Under the pieces are notes generated by a model. The model was not told where the DNA came from, did no database searches, and saw nothing but the letters and a program-made list of their open reading frames with translations. Shown one piece after another: positions 56,618 through 64,000 of a stretch of DNA of 64,000 bases (position 1 is its first letter; every line of letters starts with the position of its first letter). This stretch comes from Rhizophagus irregularis (lineage: Eukaryota; Glomeromycota; Glomeromycetes; Glomerales; Glomeraceae). Where the stretch lies: the NCBI RefSeq assembly GCF_026210795.1, contig NC_089429.1, forward strand, positions 2,976,001 to 3,040,000, in the 5' to 3' direction. Position numbers and translations under genes: made by a program.

Positions 56618-59192
56618 ATTTATATTCTGATAAGGCGATCTTCCATCTTTCCAATCTTTTATTATTATTTTCTGTTGTTGAGTTTAACAACCACTTGAGC
56701 GCTGCATGGTCAGTGATGATGGTGAATTTACTTCCATAAAGATAATGTCGAAAATATTTAACTGCCCATACAATCGCAAGGCATTCCAATTCTGTGATGG
56801 CATAATTCTTTTCCGCTGGTATTAAAGTTCGACTAGCATAGGCAATCACATGCTCTTGATCATCAGTTTTCTGTGCAAGTACTGCGCCTAACCCTATAGT
56901 TGAAGCATCGGTATATAAAAAGAAAGGTTTTGAAAAATCTGGGTATTGTACGATTGGTGCTGTTGTTAATTTATCTCTTAAATTCTCAAATGCCTTCTGT
57001 TGTAAATTTGTCCATTCGTAAGGTGCATCCTTTTTTAATAACTTGTACATTGGATCAGCAACTTTAGCAAAATCTTTGATGAAGCGTCGATAATAAGAGA
57101 ATAATCCTAGGACTCCGCGTAATTCTCTAATATTTTGAGGTTCTGGATAATTAACCATTTTATTAACTTTTTCTGGATCAGGTTTAACACCTTCTTTTCC
57201 TACAACATGTCCTAAAAATTGAAGTTCAGCTGCTGCGAAATAACATTTCTCTGCTTTTAATCTTAGATTCGCCTTACGAATTCTATTTAGAACTTCTTCC
57301 AAATGTTGAATATGATCTTTAAAAGTTTTTGAATATATAATAACATCATCAAGATAAACTAAAACAAACTTCTCCTTTATCCCATGTAAAACTTTATCCA
57401 TAGTTCGCTGAAACGTCGCAGGTGCGTTGCAAAGTCCAAAAGGCATAACCTTGAATTCGTATGTTCCAAATTTTGTGATAAAGGCTGTTTTTTCCTGGTC
57501 TTCCGCCCTTACTTTTATTTGCCAATACCCTGATGCTAAATCTAAAGTGGTGAACCATTGTGCATCTTGTAAAGAATCTAATAATTCATCAATTCTTGGA
57601 AGCGGGTAATTGTCCTTTTTTGTAATATCGTTAAGAGGTTTATAATTAACGCAAAACCTAAGTTTTCCATTCTTCTTTTTCACTACTACTACTGGAAATG
57701 ACCAGGGACTAGTTGAAGGTTTTATTAGCCCTTGTTCTAACATGTCATTAATTTCACTCTCAATAAATTCATTTTCCTTTGGTGCTGTCCTATAAGCTCG
57801 CTTTTTAATAGGTGGCACTTCTTCAGTGATAATAATATGTTCCCCTTCTGGAGTTTGTTTTAACTCTTGCAATGATTTAGCGAATAAGTCTTTATTTTTA
57901 TCCAATAATTGATAAAGTGATTGATATTGATTTTCCTCTAATTCTCCAATCGGAACAACTTTTTCTGGTTCTAATTGAATATTAAATATATTCGAACTTT
58001 CTGATTCTTGCATCACGTGATAAATGTTCCAATCTTCTTGAACTATTTGACAATTATCACAAACTTCTTGTTCTCCTAAGGTTTTACATAGGCATTTTCC
58101 TGGCCCTTTACTATTAATTATACCAGTACTATTGTGACTTTGTTGCTTAATATATTCTAAATATCCTGGGTGATATTCTCGATCATTGATTTGAAAAGTA
58201 CTTTTGGTTATTTCTGCCCTATAAAATGGAACTGCTATGGTGTCTTCTAACTCATCTTCTAATTCTAGTTCATCTACTGGGTCAATGACTGTATATTTTG
58301 TTGGGTCCAATTTTTGAGAACATGTGACAGGAATTTGTTGTTGGATTCCTTCATATTTAATGGTGATGGTATTCTGTCCATAATCAATGTTTGCATTAAC
58401 CTTTTTCAACCACTCATTACCAAGCAGAACATTATATTCAGCTGAGTTTGTAACTATCATATTAATATAGACTTTAATATCCCTCATTTGTACTGGAACT
58501 TGTTGAACCATTCCCAGTGGTGATGACTTTTGTCCCGTTACATCGATGATTTTAATATTCGTAGGTAATTCAATTCCTTTATTGACTTTATCTAGGAATT
58601 TTTTAGAAATAATACAACCTACAGCCCCTGAATCTATTAAGACATTAACAGGTTGTCCATATACAATCGCTTCTCCATACAAAGCTTCTTCGGCTCTTTC
58701 TTTTTGATTAAGATATGCTGGTTCTTCTCTAATCAATTGGTTAAGAATATCAGTATAATAATTAACTAGTGTTGGGGTTAATTCATTATGTTTTGCCATA
58801 AATTGGAATTGTTCAAAAGAAGTAATTGTCCAAGCTCCTTGTTTTTCAGGTTCAGTTCGCTGTAACTCTTGGTAATCAGGTACTTTTGTTAAATAAACAT
58901 CACAATTAAAAGCTGGGTTGTTAAATAAAAATACACATTCATCTTTTTTAATATCTAGTGCTGTTTCTTCTTTTGTTTCTCTAAGTACAGCTTGAAGAGA
59001 AGATTCACGATTTTCTACTTTTCCTCCTGCTACTTGCCATAAATTATACATTGTTTTATTTTTCTGTAGCCGTTTCGATAAATAAATTCCAAAGTTATTA
59101 TATAAAATGTTGAGAACATATGTAGGTCTTTTTAATAGTTGAATTGGCTTTTTAATAGGTCTGATTTCTTCTAATGGGTCCTTCCAATTCAC
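56499..59192 (-). CDS. pol: Ty3 Pol: Nudix domain, protease, reverse transcriptase, RNase H
   Basis: 897 codons counted from 59192 (a GTG; the frame is open further upstream to the gag overlap). Residues about 25-130 form a Nudix hydrolase domain; the box G57-X5-E63-X7-R71-E72-X2-E75-E76 is present with Ala78 in place of the last Gly. Aspartic protease follows (LIDSGAVG, 185-192; YNVLLGNEWL, 253-262). A Cys-rich insert (CLC ... CDNC, 367-381) precedes RT (about 465-660, LVYLDDVIIYS at 611-621) and RNase H (FFLYTDASTIGLG, 757-769; TDHAALKWLL, 827-836). The C-terminus overlaps the integrase frame. Expression is expected through -1 frameshifting from gag. Everything needed for reverse transcription is intact. 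Confidence 0.95.
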   Translation of the reverse strand: MNWKDPLEEIRPIKKPIQLLKRPTYVLNILYNNFGIYLSKRLQKNKTMYNLWQVAGGKVENRESSLQAVLRETKEETALDIKKDECVFLFNNPAFNCDVYLTKVPDYQELQRTEPEKQGAWTITSFEQFQFMAKHNELTPTLVNYYTDILNQLIREEPAYLNQKERAEEALYGEAIVYGQPVNVLIDSGAVGCIISKKFLDKVNKGIELPTNIKIIDVTGQKSSPLGMVQQVPVQMRDIKVYINMIVTNSAEYNVLLGNEWLKKVNANIDYGQNTITIKYEGIQQQIPVTCSQKLDPTKYTVIDPVDELELEDELEDTIAVPFYRAEITKSTFQINDREYHPGYLEYIKQQSHNSTGIINSKGPGKCLCKTLGEQEVCDNCQIVQEDWNIYHVMQESESSNIFNIQLEPEKVVPIGELEENQYQSLYQLLDKNKDLFAKSLQELKQTPEGEHIIITEEVPPIKKRAYRTAPKENEFIESEINDMLEQGLIKPSTSPWSFPVVVVKKKNGKLRFCVNYKPLNDITKKDNYPLPRIDELLDSLQDAQWFTTLDLASGYWQIKVRAEDQEKTAFITKFGTYEFKVMPFGLCNAPATFQRTMDKVLHGIKEKFVLVYLDDVIIYSKTFKDHIQHLEEVLNRIRKANLRLKAEKCYFAAAELQFLGHVVGKEGVKPDPEKVNKMVNYPEPQNIRELRGVLGLFSYYRRFIKDFAKVADPMYKLLKKDAPYEWTNLQQKAFENLRDKLTTAPIVQYPDFSKPFFLYTDASTIGLGAVLAQKTDDQEHVIAYASRTLIPAEKNYAITELECLAIVWAVKYFRHYLYGSKFTIITDHAALKWLLNSTTENNNKRLERWKIALSEYKYDIVYRKGTKHANADAFSRLDSTSTNNHTNPSTSHNDYG

Positions 59193-59224
59193 TCTTTTAG
59201 TACTAATTTCGTTAGAGGGTTTTC

Positions 59225-59270
59225 TAAAATTCGCACTCTCCCCCTCCCGAGGTGCGTTCAGTAGTTTAAA
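59225..59270 (-). promoter_or_regulatory. Probable -1 ribosomal frameshift signal between gag and pol
   Basis: Minus strand: slippery heptamer T-TTA-AAC in the gag frame (59270-59264), a 7-nt spacer containing the gag stop TGA (59260-59258), then a stem-loop at 59256-59232: CGCACCTC pairs with GAG-A-GTGCG (one bulged A) around a G-rich loop. The pol frame is open through this site and lies exactly -1 to gag. GC content is far above the surroundings. Confidence 0.85.
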
Positions 59271-61294
59271 CGACCATTATTTTGGAAACCATTATTGGTT
59301 CCATTATTACTATTATTATCATTTGATGGTGGTGACCTGCAATTCCTAGATACATGTCCTTTTCTTCCACAATTATAACAATCAACATTCCTTAAATCTC
59401 TTCCATTATTGTTGCGATTATTATTATTTTGTTGATTATTTCTTTGACGACAGTTTTTCGCGATATGGCCAGTTCTTCCACAGACATAGCATCCTGAATT
59501 ATTCCTATTTTGATTATTATTATTGTTATTATTTGGAGTAGGATTGGTTGGTTTAGTTTCTGTGCGCATTTGACTTAATGCTGCAGTAATTCCTTCGCTG
59601 ATTTTCCGTTCAACCATCTTTTCTACACTTTCTGGTTGGGAATAACTCATCGAATAGGCAGGTTGATACATGGCTAAGTTGGTTCGAGCAGGGATCATTC
59701 CTCCATTCATATTTTGCAAATAACCTGGCATCATCGAATAAACTGATAGATCCATTCCCATTGAAAAAGCAGTTTCTAATGCTTATGCTTTTTCCATTGC
59801 TTCTTCTACTGTTTGAGGCATAGCAGATTGTACAGGTACAATGAATTCAGGTCTTAAACCTTCAATAAATTCATGGATTTTATCTAATTCCATTCGTCTA
59901 TCTGTGGGATCCACTCTTTTCCATAATTCTGTGATTGCTGCGATATATTCTTCAATTGTTTCTCCTTGTTTTTGTTTCCTATTTCGCAGTTGATGTTTCC
60001 ATTGACTAATCCTGAAGGGATTACAGAAATGATCCTTAAATAAATGCGTAAATGATCGTTGAGGACTATTATCATTCTCCCAAAAAATAATATTTTGACG
60101 ATTGTACCAAGTTAATGCTGTCCCTTTAAGATAGGATGCTACTAAAACAATCGCTCGTTCTTCACTGACTCTATTAGCTACACAAGCTCTACTAAAAGCT
60201 TCAATCCATTCAACAGGATCCTGATTTCCTCCTTTGAAAACTGGAAAGTCGACTAGTCTAGATTCTCTAGGCTCAACTCCTTTTGCGTAAAATTTTTGTG
60301 CCTGTTGAAAAAACTGGAACATGATCTTATTTTGTTCAGCTTCATTAATAGGAGTTTGTTCTTCTGGTTCCTCATCATCTTGTAAATTATTACTAGAAAA
60401 ATCAAGAAGGTCATTCTGTCGAGAAGTTTTCAAGGTTGATGTTCTAATACTAGGAGAACCAAATGAACCCTGAAACGGTTTTACAGTTACAAATGATTTA
60501 AGATTTGATGATGATCCAGTACCAGGATACGGTTTATAAGTTGAATACGGTTCTGTACTCCATTTATTTGAACTACTGCTGGTTTTAGCCTTTTGCTTCT
60601 CTTTCATTTCTTTTTTTGGATCATAAATGTGATCATTTGAAGTATCGTTTATACCTATTTGACTGAAGCTACTATCTTCACCATTTTTGAGTACTGTATC
60701 ATGTGATATTATACTTTCTGCTTCTTCGTTTTCACCTTCTTCATTTCGTTGGTCTTGCCATGCTTTGTCTTGTATACTTGTTGTAGGCTCAGTTCCTCCA
60801 AATTGTTGTTCACTACCTGAACTTTCATTATTTTTATCTGTCTTATTTTGATTCACTTTCCCTGACATCTTACTTGTATTACTGGCTGTATCTGATGATT
60901 GTTCTGAATAATATGCTTCCCAATTATTGAATCGGTCTGTTACTTCCCAATAAAATTGTATCGTTTCTACTAATGTATCAAATGCCGGTATTACTATGTA
61001 CCTAATAGTTTGTACTAACTCCTGAATTAGTTTGTAAGCTTCTTGGATATCTCGCTGTCGCTGTAATTTCCTAAAGATTCGTATAGTATTTTGTGTAAAA
61101 ACACTATCTGGATACCTGGGTGAAATAACGAATTGCCAAAATTCTCTAAATCTGGGATTCTCTAATAATCCTAAATTCTGATCTTCTGGATAGCAATCTG
61201 CACACGATAAATCTTCAATTAAATCTTGTTTTCCCTGGTTATGATCTTCTATATGCTGAAAAATCTGTTGTAAATACTGAAATTCCTTATTCAT
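59258..61294 (-). CDS. gag: Ty3 Gag, with one in-frame TAA
   Basis: ATG 61294. Residues 1-503 contain a long acidic/Ser-rich linker and the retrotransposon Gag (capsid) domain (PVEWIEAFSRACVANRVSEE ... ALTWYN ... LRNRKQKQGETIEEYIAAIT). TAA at 59785-59783 interrupts the frame, which then continues ALETAFSMGMDLSV in the same phase for another 174 codons to TGA 59260-59258. That part carries two CCHC knuckles (CYVCGRTGHIAKNC and CYNCGRKGHVSRNC) separated by Asn-rich runs. Gag forms the particle and packages RNA through the knuckles. The TAA separates capsid from nucleocapsid; it may be a mutation of this copy (one base from CAA) or a readthrough point. The slippery site lies at the very end. Confidence 0.9.
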
Positions 61295-61320
61295 TCACAA
61301 TTACTATTTTTCTTTAGTTT

Positions 61321-61337
61321 CCACCCAACTCGCACCA
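61321..61337 (-). other. Primer-binding site of the Ty3 element
   Basis: Three bases after the 5' LTR (minus strand) comes TGGTGCGAGTTGGGTGG, which starts with the TGG complementary to tRNA CCA ends and is GC-richer than its surroundings. The cognate tRNA would end CCACCCAACTCGCACCA; I cannot assign the isoacceptor from here. Confidence 0.8.
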
Positions 61338-61340
61338 AAT

Positions 61341-61972
61341 TGTTATCCTGTCAACGATTAAAGCCGACTGAAAAACTTTAACGCTTTAACAGGTTAACTG
61401 GAGTTTAACTTAATAAGAGAGTCTTAAGTTGATCACAAATAATCACGTGAAATAACGTTGAATGTTCAGTTAAAGAAAATAGGTTTTTATTAAAATAATA
61501 TAAGATTTTGAATACGACAAAAATATAGATAATCTCTTGGTTGCGAAATTAACTATCTTGAATTATACTACTGGGAATAATACTCTTTTCGTATAACTCG
61601 AAAACTACAATACAATTCTTAACTAACTAACTGACCTCACTAACTGACCTCCTCCTACTTGGTAAAATCCTATCACTATTTATAATAAAATAAAAATCAA
61701 GAATATTTGATAAAATAAATAAATCAAATATAATAAATAAATAAAATAAATAAAATAAAATAAATAAATAAGATAAAATAAATATATCAAATAAATAAAA
61801 TATAACAAATAAAATAAATAAAATTAATAAAATAAATAAATCAAATATATCAAATTTATCAGATTTATCAAATAAATCAAGAAAATCAAGAAAATCGAAA
61901 AAATCAAGAGATCTACGAAATGATCTACAAAATTGATCTACAAAATTACTGCGTCACATTTCTATTTTAACA
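61341..61972 (-). repeat. 5' LTR of the Ty3 element
   Basis: 632 bp, TG...CA ends on the minus strand. It should hold the promoter of the genomic transcript. The TATTTATAATA stretch (inverse near 61678-61690) is a possible TATA region. Confidence 0.95.
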
Positions 61973-61976
61973 GTAT

Positions 61977-62321
61977 GTAGCTGGTGTTTGATTAATATAA
62001 GTAACAATTTGTTCAGAATGAAATCCAGGACATGGTTTATTTGAAAATGATGGCGGTGGTGGCGGTAATGAATATTCTAAGTATTCTCTTACTTTTTTAG
62101 GATTAGGTAAGACAAAAAACAAACCAGGTAAACCAAGTTGTCATTTTTGATTATTTATTTTACATCTTAAGTTTCTAGAATGTTTGTTAAGCCTTTTTAC
62201 ATCATAGTCATTATCAAGAATAACCTTTTGTCCACATTTGCAAAATACTTCACATTTATTAATAATAGCTGCACAAAATTTATTATCACTTAAGCGAGTT
62301 CAAGTATGCTTCCACTTCAAC
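61977..62321 (-). pseudogene. N-terminal part of the split gene at 51716-52471
   Basis: From ATG 62321 (MLKWKHT) the minus strand reads, across two stops, FCAAIINKCEVFCKCGQKVI, a Cys-pair zinc-binding motif, then HSRNLRCKINN, and later LEYSLPPPPPSFSNKPCPGF. This is the start of the same repetitive family, interrupted at SerThr-rich NQTPATY by MITE A and the Ty3 element. Continuity with 52468 is inferred from orientation, position and the MITE and Ty3 target duplications, not from a known full-length protein. Confidence 0.5.
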
Positions 62322-62788
62322 ATTATAAAAGTAAAGTTTTAAAAGTTTTTGTAAAAAAAACACGTATTTAGTTTTAAAATATATACTTTTGATCATGAGA
62401 AAGGGTGAAAAAAAATATTAAAACAGGATAAATTTGCTAAAACGAATAATATGACTATGAGAAAATCCATTTAATTCGCCAAAACATATAATATGACTAT
62501 GAGAAAATTCATATAATTCGCCAAAACTAAAAATTATGACTACCCCTTAAATTTCATGAATTCACCAAAACTTAAATTTGGACATTAAATTAAATTTGAG
62601 TTAATTTGCTAAAACTTAAATGTGACCTGTATATGTATTTTCTGGGGTCCTACCAGTGGTGATCGTCATTATATGTAAAATATCTTTTGAATTTCAAAAA
62701 TTTTTGACTGAGATATTATTCTAATTATAATATAAAATATCATTACTATACGTAAATTTATGGGTAGAACAAGTTTGCCTTAGATTAT
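62322..62788. other. AT-rich flank with short direct repeats
   Basis: GACTATGAGAAAATCCAT-type units with TTCGCCAAAAC follow each other at 62450-62600 (three to four copies of about 50-60 bp, diverged). No gene is seen. Confidence 0.55.
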
Positions 62789-63229
62789 CACAGGTCGAAA
62801 AGTGAAAAATCAGGCACCAATCAGTCACCAATCAGGTAGCTGATTGGTGACTGATTGGCATTTTCGCCAAATACAGTCACCAATCGGGCAGTTTGCTAAC
62901 TTTTGATCCAGTGATCAGAAAAAGTTGAAATATAGCTCATTGGAATCGTCTCAACAGGACGAATCTAATGGTAGTAAAATCGCATTTCTAGGATTAATAC
63001 TTGATGAGAAATTAAGTAAAATATAAAAATAAAAATGTATCATTTATATTTTATTTAATTTTTTATTAACTATTAATCCTAGAGATGCGATTTTACTATC
63101 ATTAGATTCGTCTTGTTGAGACAATTCCAATGAGCTATATTTCATTTTTTTCTGATCACTGGATCAAAAGTTAGCAAACTGCCTGATTGGTACTTGATTG
63201 ATACCTGATTTTTCACTTTTCGACCTGTG
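62789..63229. mobile_element. Foldback MITE B, 441 bp, TSD TAT
   Basis: Same family as MITE A: CACAGGTCGAAAAGTG at both ends (inverted) and TAT on both sides (62786-62788, 63230-63232). It carries an extra ACTGATTGGCATTTTCGCC segment near the left end that MITE A lacks; otherwise the two palindromes are almost identical. Confidence 0.88.
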
Positions 63230-63232
63230 TAT

Positions 63233-64000
63233 AAAAGCTGTACTTTAGATAGTTTTTGAAAAAAATAGGAAAGTTTGATTTTATAAGCAAAATACAATTT
63301 TTTGTTTTAAAAAAGATTTTTTTTAATCAAATTTTCAAAATTTTAGTATGATTAGTATTTAACTCAGGTTTGTTTTACACTGAAGACCTCTGATTCTCTT
63401 ATAAGAGTTACTACATCGAATCAGGCTTCATGAATAAGAGTTAGTATTATGTGATAATAGTAATATAAAAAACGTGGTTAACAAAAATAAAATACAATTT
63501 CAAATCAGAATTCAATTTATTAAAATAAATTAAATAGGACCTATATTTATACAAAATATAGTAATACAAAATATCCTTATTTCAAGAACTATGATATAAT
63601 AAATGACATTATATATCCAGTTTATACTCGTATAATAGGAGTATTGTCCATCATCTATGTATAATATCTTTATATAGATCGTATCCTTGATCAGTGACCT
63701 GAAGTAATAGATTTGCATTACTGGCTAATCCTTAATTCTATTCCTTTAATTCTATAATTCCTACTCTACCTACAACTTCTGTTTTTCATTAATTTATGTT
63801 TGATTTCTGCTGGTTACAACACATTTATTATTTAAATTGAAATTTTTGAAAAAAAATTTATGATGTGTTTTTTAATTCTGGCCAAAATTATAATTTTCAG
63901 CCAGAATTAAGTGATGTGGTGACAATAAATACTGGTGATATTTAGTAATACCTTTTATTTTTTATTTAAACAAAACGTTGACTAACGTTTCAATTTTTAC
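63233..64000. other. AT-rich end of the window, no gene recognised
   Basis: I see no ORF with recognisable content, RNA gene or clear repeat. AACGTTGACTAACGTTTC at 63974-63991 recalls the AACGTTTC motif of 29180-29530. Confidence 0.5.

Larger units (their letters stand above)
52853..61972 (-). mobile_element. Young Ty3-type LTR retrotransposon, 9.1 kb, with Nudix-Pol and two extra genes
   Basis: Two 632-bp direct LTRs (52853-53484 and 61341-61972) with TG...CA ends bound the element. GTAT flanks both sides (52849-52852 and 61973-61976), so the duplication is at least 4 bp. On the minus strand from the right LTR: primer-binding site, gag, pol (Nudix, protease, RT, RNase H), integrase, then an antisense two-exon gene, a 128-codon sense gene, polypurine tract and left LTR. 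Reading by eye, the LTRs differ at a single base (A/G, 53429 against 61917), so insertion is recent. It landed in MITE A's right edge, which itself interrupts an older gene. Confidence 0.95.

Overview
The window reads as nuclear DNA of a fungus. It is strongly AT-rich, genes are cut by short GT...AG introns, interstitial TTAGGG-type repeats occur, and the element families (CACTA/Plavaka, hAT, MULE, P-like, Ty3, LINE) together with their protein style match what I know of arbuscular mycorrhizal fungi such as Rhizophagus. That assignment is inference from protein style, not a database match. I found no convincing single-copy host gene. The window is almost entirely transposable elements, many nested in one another, and most insertion events can be dated relative to each other from terminal inverted repeats (TIRs) and target-site duplications (TSDs) visible in the sequence.

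Layout. 1-7.4 kb: a minus-strand LINE remnant (ORF1 and endonuclease pieces) split by a MULE-type transposase pseudogene whose intron carries telomere-like repeats; a 245-bp MITE and a 50-bp satellite follow. 7.7-17.2 kb: a small Myb/SANT gene, then a complete 8.3-kb CACTA element (8905-17205, TSD ATT) with two divergent genes, a Tnp2-like transposase and a coiled-coil/repeat partner. 17.5-32.4 kb: a Plavaka-like transposase gene split by an 11.8-kb hAT element (18780-30607, TSD CTTGCAAT). That hAT element is itself hit by a second hAT (21185-24338, TSD CTGATAAT) and by a 1.9-kb element carrying only a Myb/SANT-Arg/Ser gene (26801-28698, TSD CATACTAT). 33-40 kb: an unrecognised multi-exon gene, satellites, a pogo-like MITE and remnants. 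39.9-51.7 kb: a second, broken CACTA element interrupted by a 5.86-kb P-element-like transposon (42533-48392) and an 870-bp hAT-type MITE (48859-49728). 51.7-62.3 kb: a broken multi-domain gene interrupted by a foldback MITE and by a young Ty3-type LTR retrotransposon (52853-61972). A second copy of the same MITE sits at 62789-63229.

The most striking object is the Ty3 retrotransposon. Its LTRs are each 632 bp and differ at one base that I could see. Gag and Pol are joined by what looks like a textbook -1 frameshift signal: TTTAAAC, a 7-nt spacer and a GC-rich hairpin. Pol begins with a Nudix-hydrolase domain ahead of protease, RT, RNase H and integrase. Between integrase and the 3' LTR lie two additional genes, one antisense with an intron (coiled coil) and one sense (128 aa), transcribed divergently. 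The second theme is a family of short genes encoding a Myb/SANT-like domain plus an arginine-rich tail, one of which is the only gene of its own TIR/TSD-bounded element.
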